DNA of 64,000 bases, taken from contig NZ_CP067102.1 in assembly GCF_016616885.1 (NCBI RefSeq), positions 6,352,501-6,416,500 of the forward strand, written 5' to 3'. This document shows positions 51,695 through 62,786 of this stretch, piece by piece. The position numbers and the translations under genes are program-made. Every line of letters begins with the position of its first letter. The first letter of the stretch is position 1. The stretch comes from Bradyrhizobium diazoefficiens (lineage in GTDB: Bacteria > Pseudomonadota > Alphaproteobacteria > Rhizobiales > Xanthobacteraceae). Under the pieces are notes generated by a model. The model had not been told where the DNA came from and made no database searches. It worked only from the letters and a program-made list of their open reading frames with translations.

Positions 51695-53305
51695 ATGAGC
51701 GATACCGACGTCGTCATCATCGGCGCTGGCCATAATGGCCTCACCTGCGCGGCCTATCTCGCGGCGGCGGGCTTGCGTGTGCATGTGGTCGAGCGCCGCA
51801 AGGTGGTCGGCGGGGCGGCGGTCACGGAGGAGTTTCATCCGGGCTTCCGCAACTCGGTCGCGGCCTACACTGTGAGCCTGCTCAATCCGCAGGTCATCAG
51901 CGACTTAGGGCTGGCCGAGCAGGGCTTGCGCGTGGTCGAGCGGCGCGCGCAAAATTTTCTGCCTGCGCCCGACGGCAACTATCTCCTCACCGGCGAGGGC
52001 CGGACCAAGGCATCCGTCGCGCGGCTCAGCGCGCGCGATGCCGACGCGCTCGACCGGTTTTCGCGCGAGCTCGAGGACATCGCCGACGTGCTGCGGCAGT
52101 TCGTGCTGCGCGCGCCGCCGAACCTGCTCGGCAGTTTCGGCATTGGCGCCATCCGCGAGGCCGCGAACGCGTTGACGACGGCCAACATCCTGCGCGGATT
52201 GACGCTGGAGCAAAGCCGCAGCCTGCTCGATCTCTTCACCCGCTCCGCCGGCGAGATGCTGGACGAGCGGTTCGAGCATGATCTGGTCAAGGCTCTGTTC
52301 GGCTTCGATGCCATCGTCGGTAATTATGCCAGCCCTTACGCCGCCGGATCGGCCTATGTGATGCTGCATCACGCCTTCGGCGAGGTGAACGGCAAGAAGG
52401 GCGTCTGGGGCCACGCCATCGGCGGCATGGGCGCGATCACGCAGGCGATGGCGCGCGCCGCGCGGGCTCGGGGCGTCACGATCGATACCGATGCCGGCGT
52501 GCGTGAGGTGATCGTCGAGCGCGACCGCGCCGTCGGCGTGGTGCTGGAGAACGGCAGGGCGATCCGCGCAAAATATGTCGCGGCGAACGTCAATCCAAAG
52601 CTGCTCTATACGCGGCTCGTCGCGGCCGACGCCCTGCCCCAGGATTTCCTCGCCCGCATCCGCCACTGGAAGAACGGCTCCGGCACCTTCCGCATGAACG
52701 TGGCGCTGGACCGCCTGCCCTCCTTCACGGCGCTGCCGGGCGCTGGCGATCATCTCACCTCCGGCATCATCCTGGCGCCGAGCCTCGGCTATATGGACCG
52801 CGCGTATCTCGATGCGCGGGCGCACGGCTGGAGCCGTCAGCCCATCGTCGAGATGCTGATCCCCTCGACGCTCGACGACACGCTCGCGCCCGCGGGGCAC
52901 CACGTCGCGAGCCTGTTCTGCCAGCACGTCGCGCCGGAGCTTCCCGACGGCAAGTCCTGGGACGACCATCGCGAGGAGGTCGCCGATCTCATGATCGCGA
53001 CGGTGGACAGCTACGCGCCCGGCTTTGGAACAAGCGTGCTCGGACGCCAGATCCTCTCCCCGCTCGATCTCGAGCGGCAGTTCGGGCTGTTAGGGGGCGA
53101 CATCTTCCACGGCGCGCTGACGCTGAACCAGCTGTTCTCGGCGCGGCCGATGCTGGGCCATGCCGATTACCGCGGCCCCCTCAGAGGCCTCTATCACTGC
53201 GGCTCCGGCGCCCACCCCGGCGGCGGCGTCACCGGCGCCCCCGGCCACAACGCAGCACAGGCGATTTTAAGGGATCACCGCGGCCTGTTCGCAAGCCGTG
53301 GATAG
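51695..53305 (+). CDS. phytoene desaturase-like FAD-dependent oxidoreductase
   Basis: 536 aa. The N-terminal dinucleotide-binding motif is VVIIGAGHNGLTCAAYLAAA followed by ERRKVVGGAAVTEEF. The C-terminal CrtI-like motif is GLYHCGSGAHPGGGVTGAPG, which closes the FAD site. The middle region has GAITQAMARAARARGVTIDT and DAGVREVIVERDRAVGV, as in carotenoid-desaturase-like proteins (including the retinol-saturase/PYROXD2 group). No carotenoid genes are adjacent, so the substrate is open. The last bases overlap a cluster of TGTGGA-type repeats. Confidence 0.9.
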   Translation: MSDTDVVIIGAGHNGLTCAAYLAAAGLRVHVVERRKVVGGAAVTEEFHPGFRNSVAAYTVSLLNPQVISDLGLAEQGLRVVERRAQNFLPAPDGNYLLTGEGRTKASVARLSARDADALDRFSRELEDIADVLRQFVLRAPPNLLGSFGIGAIREAANALTTANILRGLTLEQSRSLLDLFTRSAGEMLDERFEHDLVKALFGFDAIVGNYASPYAAGSAYVMLHHAFGEVNGKKGVWGHAIGGMGAITQAMARAARARGVTIDTDAGVREVIVERDRAVGVVLENGRAIRAKYVAANVNPKLLYTRLVAADALPQDFLARIRHWKNGSGTFRMNVALDRLPSFTALPGAGDHLTSGIILAPSLGYMDRAYLDARAHGWSRQPIVEMLIPSTLDDTLAPAGHHVASLFCQHVAPELPDGKSWDDHREEVADLMIATVDSYAPGFGTSVLGRQILSPLDLERQFGLLGGDIFHGALTLNQLFSARPMLGHADYRGPLRGLYHCGSGAHPGGGVTGAPGHNAAQAILRDHRGLFASRG

Positions 53306-53410
53306 GTCTGTGGACGGGGTGTGGACAAGCCTGTTGGCAGAGCTGTGGTGAAGCCGTGGAAGGCTGGCGCGACGGCTGGTTCACACCCCCGGGGATCAGG
53401 CTGTGGAGAA
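53297..53410 (+). repeat. cluster of TGTGGAnAA-like 9-mers
   Basis: Five same-strand near-copies in 115 bases: CGTGGATAG (53297), TGTGGACGG (53309), TGTGGACAA (53320), TGTGGTGAA (53344) and TGTGGAGAA (53402). Several differ by one base from the DnaA box (TGTGGATAA). The rest of 53306–53611 holds nothing recognised apart from a weak GC hairpin (53580–53606) that may end the flp transcript. Confidence 0.4.
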
Positions 53411-53611
53411 AGGGCTGGATAAGTCAGGTATGAGCCGGTGGATCGCCCCCCGGAGCATGAGTGGAGCGCCTGTGGGCGCGGCCAGCAATAACGGGCTTCG
53501 CTTGCTCCCCAAAACGGCTTCGCCCGCCAGAGGGCAATTCCCCCAGCGGGCGGTCGTCGAAAAAGCCATCTATGAAGAAAGGTGCCCCCGCTGGGAAACG
53601 GGAGGCAGAAA

Positions 53612-53776
53612 TTACTTCAAGGAGGTGCTAATCGAAGCAAACTTGTCGTTCAGCGTGGTGCCCAGGCTGTTCACTACGGTGATGATCGCCAGCGCGATAC
53701 CGGCCGCGATCAGACCGTATTCGATCGCGGTTGCCCCGGACTCATCGGACCAGAATTTCGAAATCATGCGCTTCAA
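53612..53776 (-). CDS. Flp family type IVb pilin
   Basis: 54 aa, too short for usual gene filters. The sequence KRMISKFWSDESGATAIEYG then LIAAGIALAIITVVNSLGTT is the Flp pilin pattern: basic leader, G/A cleavage site followed by TAIEYG with the Glu+5-type residue, then one hydrophobic helix. The end is LNDKFASISTSLK. TTG 53776 is the start, with GGAGG 7 nt upstream; the ATG at 53767 has poor spacing. It would need TadV/CpaA prepilin peptidase and the Cpa/Tad secretion apparatus, none of which is nearby. An orphan pilin gene. Confidence 0.85.
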   Translation of the reverse strand: MKRMISKFWSDESGATAIEYGLIAAGIALAIITVVNSLGTTLNDKFASISTSLK

Positions 53777-53930
53777 GATTCGCCTCCGTTTCCATTTGAG
53801 GGTGTGCTGGTTGGTTCCAACATCCGGAAATCTACGGAGAACAACCTGCGGTCAAGTTAACTGGGAACTGCAAGTTATACGGAAAATTTGGAACAAAAGT
53901 TCCAAAAATTGAACCTGACGGAACCCTAGA

Positions 53931-54818
53931 ATGCAGTCTTCCCCCACCTATCGCGCCAGCTTTTCGACCGGCAACGAGGCTGCCGCCAAGCGTGTTGTCG
54001 ACGTGCTTACTGAAGTGTTTTTCGACGGCGATGCGGCCGTCGCCGCCTTCGAGCGGCCGGACGGAGAATGGGACGTCACGCTGCATTTCGCCGAGGCGCC
54101 GGATCAGGAATTGCTGCGCGAACTCGTTGCAACGTCAGCAGGAAATGACATCGCGGCCACGCTTGCCTTCGACACAATCGAGGCCAAGGACTGGGTCAAG
54201 GCGAGCCTCGAAGACCTCGTCCCGGTGCCGGCCGGACGATTCGTCGTCCATGGCAGCCATGACCGCGACCGCGTGGCGCCAAACAAGCTCGCCATCGAGA
54301 TCGAGGCGGCGCTCGCCTTCGGCACCGGCCACCACGGCACCACGCGTGGCTGTTTACTTCTGCTTGACCATGTCCTGAAGCACGCGCGGCCGAAGCGCGT
54401 GCTCGACCTCGGTACCGGAACCGGCGTGCTGGGGATCGCGGCGGCCAAGGCGCTGCATCGCGCGGTGCTGGCCTCCGACATCGACCCGCCTTCGGTGCGG
54501 GTCGCGGCCGAGAACGCGGCCCTGAACGAAGCCGGTCATGATGTGCGGGTAATCCGGGCCACCGGCTTCGCCGCGCCGGACTTTGCCAAAAGCGGCCCGT
54601 TCGACCTGGTGCTGGCCAACATCCTTGCCAATCCGTTACGCCAATTGGCGGGTCCGATGGTCCGGCATCTCGCGCCCGGTGCCCGCGTCATCCTCTCCGG
54701 CCTGTTGACCCACCAGGCTCCCGCCGTGATCGCCGCCTACCGCGCGCGCGGCCTCGTGCCGTTGCGGCACCTGCGGATCGAGGGGTGGAGCAGCCTGCTG
54801 CTGCGGAAGATGGGGTAA
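53931..54818 (+). CDS. prmA: ribosomal protein L11 methyltransferase PrmA
   Basis: 295 aa SAM-dependent methyltransferase. An N-terminal ferredoxin-like region recognises L11. The catalytic domain has AFGTGHHGTTRGCLLLLDHV, motif I RVLDLGTGTGVLGIAAAKAL, and FDLVLANILANPLRQLAGPM with the NxxxNPL-type motif characteristic of PrmA. The end LRHLRIEGWSSLLLRK is also typical. It trimethylates L11 of the ribosome. It is followed by a convergent small gene. The start ATG 53931 is the first in frame and the upstream frame is AT-rich. Confidence 0.95.
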   Translation: MQSSPTYRASFSTGNEAAAKRVVDVLTEVFFDGDAAVAAFERPDGEWDVTLHFAEAPDQELLRELVATSAGNDIAATLAFDTIEAKDWVKASLEDLVPVPAGRFVVHGSHDRDRVAPNKLAIEIEAALAFGTGHHGTTRGCLLLLDHVLKHARPKRVLDLGTGTGVLGIAAAKALHRAVLASDIDPPSVRVAAENAALNEAGHDVRVIRATGFAAPDFAKSGPFDLVLANILANPLRQLAGPMVRHLAPGARVILSGLLTHQAPAVIAAYRARGLVPLRHLRIEGWSSLLLRKMG

Positions 54819-54840
54819 GCCGGCATAGGTGCCGTCGACG

Positions 54841-55020
54841 CTACTCCGCCGGCTTGTCGTCCTGATGCATCGGGCCCTCGTCCTGCAACGCCCGCCTCGC
54901 GCGGCGCTCGGCGACGCGATCCATCATCTGGCTGATGAGGCCGCGCGGCTTCTTCGGTGTCGTTGCGGCGGGCGCGCGGCGCGCCGGCGGCGAAATCTTC
55001 TCAAACGTGAACGCTGGCAT
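54841..55020 (-). CDS. small basic conserved-looking protein
   Basis: 59 aa on the minus strand. It starts MPAFTFEKISPPARRAP, continues with ATTPKKPRGLISQMMDRVAE and RRARRALQDEGPM, and ends DDKPAE. It is strongly charged, with one helix (LISQMMDRVAERRARRAL), and has no membrane segment. Small proteins of this pattern recur beside prmA and the aminopeptidase P gene in related genomes, as far as memory allows. The ATG at 55020 is preceded by GAGGGGACAC. Stop lies 22 nt from the convergent prmA stop. Function unknown. Confidence 0.65.
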   Translation of the reverse strand: MPAFTFEKISPPARRAPAATTPKKPRGLISQMMDRVAERRARRALQDEGPMHQDDKPAE

Positions 55021-55205
55021 CGTGTGTCCCCTCGCCGTTGAGATGAACCACTTGCTCGAATTTCCCTGTTATCCGGACGAAGCGCAACAGCCGCACCCTT
55101 TACTCCACTCAATTCGAATGGAACATTTTCAAGCACAGTCCATGCCAGATGCGACCCCAAATGCGTCTACATTGCGGACTGATCGCCATGATCCTAAACT
55201 GAGCC

Positions 55206-57032
55206 ATGTTCGAAGCGCACTTCCAGACATTCGAAGAGCCCGAGGCCGGCGTCGCATTGGCGGCGCGGCTCGCCGCACTCCGCGAAGAACTCGCCCGCCG
55301 CAAGCTGAGCGGCTTCGTCATTCCGCGCGCCGATCAGCAGCAGAACGAGTATGTAGCGCCCTCCGAAGAGCGGCTCGCCTGGCTGACCGGCTTTACCGGC
55401 TCGGCCGGGCTCGCCGTGGTGCTGACTCAGGAAGCTGCATTGTTCGTCGACGGCCGTTACACGATCCAGGCGGCCAAACAGGTCGACGCCAAGGCGTGGG
55501 CGGTGGAGTCGCTGATCGATCCGCCCCCGGAGAGCTGGGTCTCGGCGCATCTCAAGTCCGGCGATCGCCTGGGATTTGATCCGTGGCTGCACACTTTTGC
55601 GGCAGCCGAGCGCCTCTCGGCCGCCTGCGCCAAGGCCGGTGCCGAACTGGTCGCGGTCGACAGCAATCCGGTCGACGCGGTCTGGCAGGACCGGCCGCAG
55701 CCACCAGTCGCGCCGGTCGCGATCCACGGCCTGCAATATGCCGGCGTCGCCGAGGCCGAGAAGGTGGCCCAGATCAAGAGCGAGATCGAGAAATTAGGCG
55801 CCGACGCGCTGGTGCTGTCGGATAGCCATGCGGTGGCCTGGACCTTCAACATCCGCGGCGCCGACGTCGCGCATACGCCATTGCCGCTGTCCTACGCGCT
55901 GGTGCCCAAGGTCGGGCGGCCGACCGTGTTCATCGACCATCGCAAGCTCTCCAACCTCTCGCGTGATCATCTCGAGCAATCCGCCGACGTGCGCGAGCCC
56001 GATGCGCTGACGCCGACGCTGATGGCGCTCGCCAAGAGCGGCGCTGCGATTGCGCTCGACAACGCCACCGCAGCCGACGCGCTGAGCCGGTTGATCACGG
56101 GCGGTGGCGGCAAGCCGGTGCGCGGCAGCGATCCGATCGCGTTGCTCAAGGCGGTGAAGAACGCGACCGAGATCAAGGGCACGCAGACGGCGCACCGCCG
56201 TGACGCAATCGCACTGGCGCGTTTCCTCGCCTTCATCGATCGCGAGGCGCCAAGCGGCAAGCTCACCGAGATCGACGCAGTCGAGGCGCTGGAGACGTTC
56301 CGCCGCGACACCGGCGCGCTGAAGGACGTGTCGTTCCCGACCATCTCCGGCACCGGTCCGAACGGCGCCATCGTGCACTACCGCGTCACCCGCAGGAGCA
56401 ACCGGCGGATCGCGCCTGGCGACCTGCTGCTGATCGATTCCGGCGCGCAGTATGAAGACGGCACCACCGACGTCACCCGCACCATGGCGGTGGGCGAGCC
56501 GACGGACGAGATGCGCGACCGCTTCACCCGCGTGCTGCGCGGCCATATCGCGATCGCGCGCGCGGTGTTTCCCGACGGCACCACCGGCGCGCAGCTCGAC
56601 ACGCTGGCGCGGCAATATCTCTGGGCCGCCGGCGTCGATTTCGAGCACGGCACCGGCCACGGCGTCGGCAGCTATCTCAGTGTGCACGAAGGCCCGGCGC
56701 GGATCTCGAAGCTCGGCACCACGCCGCTGAAGCGCGGCATGATCCTCTCCAACGAGCCCGGCTACTACAAAACCGACGGTTTTGGCATCCGCATCGAGAA
56801 CCTCGAACTGGTGGTCGCCGCCGACATCAAGGGTGCCGAGAAACCGATGAACGCGTTCGAGACGCTGACGCTGGCGCCAATCGACCGCCGGCTGATCGAC
56901 ACAGCGATGCTGAACCGCGACGAGCTCGCCTGGCTCAATGCCTACCACGCCCGCGTCCGCACTGAAGTTGGGCCGGCGCTGGATGAGGCGACGAAGGCGT
57001 GGCTGGATCAGGCCACGGCGGAGCTGACGTAG
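55206..57032 (+). CDS. Xaa-Pro aminopeptidase (M24B)
   Basis: 608 aa, the long form with two creatinase-like N-terminal domains (residues 1–310) and a pita-bread catalytic domain. Metal ligands are visible: Asp in LLIDSGAQYEDGTTDVTRTM (two Asp), His in HGTGHGVGSYLSVHEGP, and Glu in ILSNEPGYYKTDGFGIRIEN plus the final Glu of that segment. It removes N-terminal residues preceding proline, in the cytosol. The start ATG 55206 gives FEAHFQTFEEPEAGVALAAR, typical of the family. It is transcribed away from the small basic gene. Confidence 0.94.
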   Translation: MFEAHFQTFEEPEAGVALAARLAALREELARRKLSGFVIPRADQQQNEYVAPSEERLAWLTGFTGSAGLAVVLTQEAALFVDGRYTIQAAKQVDAKAWAVESLIDPPPESWVSAHLKSGDRLGFDPWLHTFAAAERLSAACAKAGAELVAVDSNPVDAVWQDRPQPPVAPVAIHGLQYAGVAEAEKVAQIKSEIEKLGADALVLSDSHAVAWTFNIRGADVAHTPLPLSYALVPKVGRPTVFIDHRKLSNLSRDHLEQSADVREPDALTPTLMALAKSGAAIALDNATAADALSRLITGGGGKPVRGSDPIALLKAVKNATEIKGTQTAHRRDAIALARFLAFIDREAPSGKLTEIDAVEALETFRRDTGALKDVSFPTISGTGPNGAIVHYRVTRRSNRRIAPGDLLLIDSGAQYEDGTTDVTRTMAVGEPTDEMRDRFTRVLRGHIAIARAVFPDGTTGAQLDTLARQYLWAAGVDFEHGTGHGVGSYLSVHEGPARISKLGTTPLKRGMILSNEPGYYKTDGFGIRIENLELVVAADIKGAEKPMNAFETLTLAPIDRRLIDTAMLNRDELAWLNAYHARVRTEVGPALDEATKAWLDQATAELT

Positions 57033-57084
57033 CGCCGCGCATGGCGCTACGCGGTTTGCGCAAGGCTGCTTCTCCCGCCCACTG

Positions 57085-57187
57085 CCGTCATGCCCCGCGA
57101 AGGTGGGCATCCAGTATTCCAGAGACGACAAACGTATCCGGAAAAGCCTCGGCGTACTGGATTCCCCGCTTTCGCGGGGAATGACAC
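57085..57187. repeat. palindromic repeat CCGTCATGCCCCGCG…CGCGGGGAATGACA
   Basis: Tips CCGTCATGCCCCGCGAA and TTCGCGGGGAATGACA are inverted. Inner arms CATCCAGTATTCCAG and CGTACTGGATTCCCC are also complementary. It differs in inner sequence from the GTCATTCC and GTCATTGCGAG families. It lies between the aminopeptidase and MFS genes, with the remaining 150 bases holding the palindrome at 57232. Confidence 0.75.
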
Positions 57188-57231
57188 CGTCTTAGAGGCG
57201 CGAGCGACGCGCCCAATCAGGCACCACCGCG

Positions 57232-57246
57232 CTGTTATTATAACAG
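57232..57246. promoter_or_regulatory. 15-bp palindrome upstream of exporter gene
   Basis: CTGTTATTATAACAG, perfect 7-bp arms around one T. It lies about 93 bases upstream of the Bcr/CflA-type exporter start and is AT-rich in GC-rich DNA. Likely an operator for a repressor encoded elsewhere; no regulator gene is adjacent. Confidence 0.45.
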
Positions 57247-57338
57247 TCCCGGAATCGGTATAGCCGCATTCCGAAACGTCGATTTCCGTCTTGTGCAAGC
57301 ACGCTACAGTCCGATTCGACTTCGAAAGACGGACACAC

Positions 57339-58619
57339 ATGCACGGCATGATCAGCAGGCCGCCGGAGGCGGCGACGACAAACATCGCGACCTCGCGCGT
57401 GGTGTTGCTGCTGCTGGTCGTCATGACCGGGATCGCGCCGATCTCGCTTTACATTCTGGTTCCGGCGCTGCCCGTGCTGGCGACGACGTTCGGCCGCGAC
57501 ATCTCGATCGCGCAGATGACGGTGTCGCTCTACATGGTCGGCATCGCGCTGTCGCAGCTGATCATGGGGCCGCTGTCGGACAAGTTCGGCCGTCGCCCGG
57601 TGCTGCTCTCCGGTCTCGCGCTGATGGTGGCGGCAAGCGTCGCCTGCATCTTCGCAGAAACCCTGCCGCAGCTGATCGCAGCGCGCTTCTTCCAGGCGCT
57701 CGGCGGCGCCTCCGGCATGGTGGTGAGTCGCGCCATCATCCGCGACATCTACGAGCGCGACCGCGTCGCCTCCATGATCAGCCTCGTGATCGCAGCCCTG
57801 ATGATCGGCCAGATGGTGTCGCCGCTCACCGGCGGCCTGATCGAGACTGCGTTCGGCTGGCGCGCGATCTTCTACGCAGTCACGATCGGCGCGCTTGCAG
57901 TCGCCGTCGGCATCGCGATCGCGCTGCCCGAGACGCGCCGCAACCGCGCGGTCGGCAGCGGCGGCTTTCGCAGCGACGTTCGCACCCTGATCAAGAGCCG
58001 CGCCTTCATCGGCTATGTGATGTGCCAGGTGCTGGCGTCCCAGATCATCTTCACCTTCGCCGGCGGCGGCCCCTACATCGTCGTGACGCAGATGGGTCGG
58101 ACCAGCGCCGAATACGGCGCGTGGTTCGCCACGACGGGATTTGCGTATCTCGTGGGCAATCTGCTCTGCGTACGCTTTGCGCCGCGGCACTCGCTGGAAA
58201 AGCTGATCTGGTTCGGACTCGCCCTGCAGCTGTGCGGCAGCCTGTTGAACCTGCTCTGGAGTTTCACCGGCTGGAACGAGGCGCCGGCCTGGCTGTTCGG
58301 CACGCAGATGATCGTGATGGTCGGCAATGCCTTCGTGATGGCGAATTCCGCGGCCGGTGCGATCAGCATCCGTCCCGAAGCCGCCGGCACCGCGTCAGGC
58401 GCGATGGGCTTCCTCCAGCAAGGGATCGGCGCGCTGATGTCGCAATTCGGCGCCTATCTCGGCGGCCATTCCGCAACGACGCTGCCGCTGACCTCGGCTG
58501 TTCTCGCCATCTCGCTGCTCTGCGTCTGCATGATGATCTTCGTCGTGCCGCGGCGGGAATTGGTGGTGAGCAAGACGCTGATCGAGCAGGCGGAGGAGGA
58601 AGAGAGCGGGATGATGTGA
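57339..58619 (+). CDS. MFS multidrug exporter, Bcr/CflA type
   Basis: 426 aa with 12 helices. SLYILVPALPVLATTFGRDI and QLIMGPLSDKFGRRPVLLSG (motif A) are clear, followed by ALGGASGMVVSRAIIRDIYE (motif C-like, drug:H+ antiporter 1). This pattern marks Bcr/CflA drug-resistance exporters. Start ATG 57339 (MHGMIS) is chosen; ATG 57348 is possible. The spacer upstream carries a 15-bp palindrome that may bind a repressor. No regulator gene is adjacent. Which compounds it exports is unknown. Confidence 0.92.
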   Translation: MHGMISRPPEAATTNIATSRVVLLLLVVMTGIAPISLYILVPALPVLATTFGRDISIAQMTVSLYMVGIALSQLIMGPLSDKFGRRPVLLSGLALMVAASVACIFAETLPQLIAARFFQALGGASGMVVSRAIIRDIYERDRVASMISLVIAALMIGQMVSPLTGGLIETAFGWRAIFYAVTIGALAVAVGIAIALPETRRNRAVGSGGFRSDVRTLIKSRAFIGYVMCQVLASQIIFTFAGGGPYIVVTQMGRTSAEYGAWFATTGFAYLVGNLLCVRFAPRHSLEKLIWFGLALQLCGSLLNLLWSFTGWNEAPAWLFGTQMIVMVGNAFVMANSAAGAISIRPEAAGTASGAMGFLQQGIGALMSQFGAYLGGHSATTLPLTSAVLAISLLCVCMMIFVVPRRELVVSKTLIEQAEEEESGMM

Positions 58620-58638
58620 GGGGACGCGCGCCCTCTCT

Positions 58639-58725
58639 CCGTCATTGCGAGCGAAGCGAAGCAATCCAGACTGTCACCGCGGAAAGATTCTGGATTGCTT
58701 CGTCGCTACGCTCCTCGCAATGACG
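58639..58725. repeat. palindromic repeat CCGTCATTGCGAG…CTCGCAATGACG
   Basis: Full copy of about 87 bases. The left arm contains CGAAGCGAAGCAATCCAGAC and the right arm ATTCTGGATTGCTTCGTCG, both inverted. It lies between the exporter and the convergent ligA. A longer copy with an internal insertion lies at 8385–8557. Confidence 0.85.
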
Positions 58726-58735
58726 AGGAGAGGCC

Positions 58736-61070
<2,335 letters not shown>

Positions 61071-61073
61071 AAT

Positions 61074-62762
61074 TTAAGCCGTCGCCGCCTTGAGCAGCCG
61101 GTCTGCGGCCGCCCTCGCCTCGGCCGTGATCTCGGCGCCGGCGAGCATGCGGGCGATTTCCTCGCGGCGGTGGTCGGCGGCGAGCGCGTTGACGCGGGTG
61201 GCGACGCGCTTGCCCTTGTCCAGCGCATCCTTGGAGATCAGGAGATGCTGGTCGGCGCGGGCGGCGACCTGCGGGGCATGGGTCACGGCCATCACCTGAA
61301 CCTTGCCGGCAAGGCGCGCCAGGCGTCCACCGATGGCATCGGCGACGGCACCGCCGACGCCGGTGTCGATTTCGTCAAACACCAGGGTCGGTGCTGAGCC
61401 GCGGTCGGACAGCACGACCTTGAGCGCCAGGAGGAAGCGCGAGAGCTCGCCACCGGAGGCGACCTTCATCATCGGGCCGGGCTTGGTGCCAGGATTGGTC
61501 TGCACCCAGAACTCGACGCGATCGAAGCCTTGCGGACCCGGCGCGGCCTCGTCGGTCGCGACCTGGGTCATGAATTTCGCACGTTCGAGCTTGAGCGGGG
61601 CGAGCTCGGCGTTGACGGCCTTGTTGAGCTTCTCGGCCGATTTCTGCCGCGCCGCCGAGAGCTTTTTCGCAGCGGCGGCATAGCGTGCATCGGCCTCGAT
61701 CGCGGCCTGCTCCAGCTTCTTCAAGCGCGAGGCGCCGGCATCGATCAGCACGACGTCGGCGGCGTATCTGGCGGCAAGCGCCGCCAGGCCATCGACCGGC
61801 GTCGAATATTTGCGCGAGGCGGCGCGCAACGCGAACAACCGCTCCTCGATGCGTTCGAGCTCGGCCGGGTCGAAATCGGTCGCGGCCAGGGCCGCCTGGA
61901 GATGCTGGTCGGCCTCCTCCAGCGCGTTGATCGCGATATCGATCGCCTTGACCGCGGGCTCGACCAGCGCCGGCGAATTGACGCCGCGGCGCTCCAGCCG
62001 GCGCACGGCGGCCGAGAGCGCGGCGACCGGCGAATTGTGGCCGCCGACGACCTCCTGCGCCTCGCGCAGATCGGAGGCGATCTTCTCGCCCTGCATCATG
62101 GTGGTGCGGCGCGAGGCGAGCGAGGTCTCCTCGCCGTCCTTCGGCGCGAGCTGCTTCAGCTCGTCGGAGGCGTGGCGCAGATAGTCGGCCTCGCGCGCGG
62201 CGCGCTCCATGCCGGCGCGATGCTCTTCCAGCTCGATGTTGGCGGTGCGGCGTGCGTCCCAGAGGGCTTCGACGGCACCGACGTCCTTTTCGAGGCCGGC
62301 AAAGGCATCGAGCAGGCGGCGGTGGGTGGCAGCATCGACCAGCGCGCGCTCGTCGTGCTGGCCGTGGATCTCGACCAGGGCGGCGCCGACCGCCTTCAGG
62401 GTCTGCACGCTGATCGCCTGGTCGTTGATGAAGGCACGGGTGCGGCCGTCGGCGAGCTGGACGCGGCGGAGAATCATCTCGCAAGACTCTGCAAAACTCG
62501 CGTCGTCGAGCCCGTTCTCGGCCAGAATTTTCGTCGCGGGGTGATTCTTCGGGATATCGAAGACGGCGGTGACCTGCCCCTGCTCCGCGCCATGGCGCAC
62601 GAGGCCGGCGTCGCCGCGGCCGCCGAGTGCCAACGCAAAGGCATCGAGCAGGATGGATTTGCCCGCACCGGTCTCACCGGTCAAAACCGCGAGTCCGGTG
62701 GCGAATTCGATATCGAGCCGTTCGATCAGGACGATGTCACGGATCGACAGACGCGCCAGCAT
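61074..62762 (-). CDS. recN: DNA repair protein RecN
   Basis: 562 aa SMC-like ATPase for double-strand break repair. The N-terminal ATP site is TGLAVLTGETGAGKSILLDA. FINDQAISVQTLKAVGAALV, then EIHGQHDERALVDAATHRRL is the RecN signature. A central coiled coil is followed by the C-terminal SGGELSRFLLALKVVLSD and LVFDEIDTGVGGAVADAIGG (Walker B). The start MLARLSIRDIVLIERLDIEF is the standard one. It is 24 nt downstream of bamD in the same direction, the usual alphaproteobacterial order. Confidence 0.97.
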   Translation of the reverse strand: MLARLSIRDIVLIERLDIEFATGLAVLTGETGAGKSILLDAFALALGGRGDAGLVRHGAEQGQVTAVFDIPKNHPATKILAENGLDDASFAESCEMILRRVQLADGRTRAFINDQAISVQTLKAVGAALVEIHGQHDERALVDAATHRRLLDAFAGLEKDVGAVEALWDARRTANIELEEHRAGMERAAREADYLRHASDELKQLAPKDGEETSLASRRTTMMQGEKIASDLREAQEVVGGHNSPVAALSAAVRRLERRGVNSPALVEPAVKAIDIAINALEEADQHLQAALAATDFDPAELERIEERLFALRAASRKYSTPVDGLAALAARYAADVVLIDAGASRLKKLEQAAIEADARYAAAAKKLSAARQKSAEKLNKAVNAELAPLKLERAKFMTQVATDEAAPGPQGFDRVEFWVQTNPGTKPGPMMKVASGGELSRFLLALKVVLSDRGSAPTLVFDEIDTGVGGAVADAIGGRLARLAGKVQVMAVTHAPQVAARADQHLLISKDALDKGKRVATRVNALAADHRREEIARMLAGAEITAEARAAADRLLKAATA

Positions 62763-62786
62763 GGAACCAGATTTCCTAGCCGAGAC

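Noticed and set aside
53412..53600. Possible tRNA or small RNA in the gap before flp
   Set aside because: No cloverleaf or conserved T-loop could be formed; only a weak GC hairpin is present.
57293..58723. Long plus-strand frame overlapping the exporter
   Set aside because: Out of frame with the exporter; Arg/His-rich and without helices.
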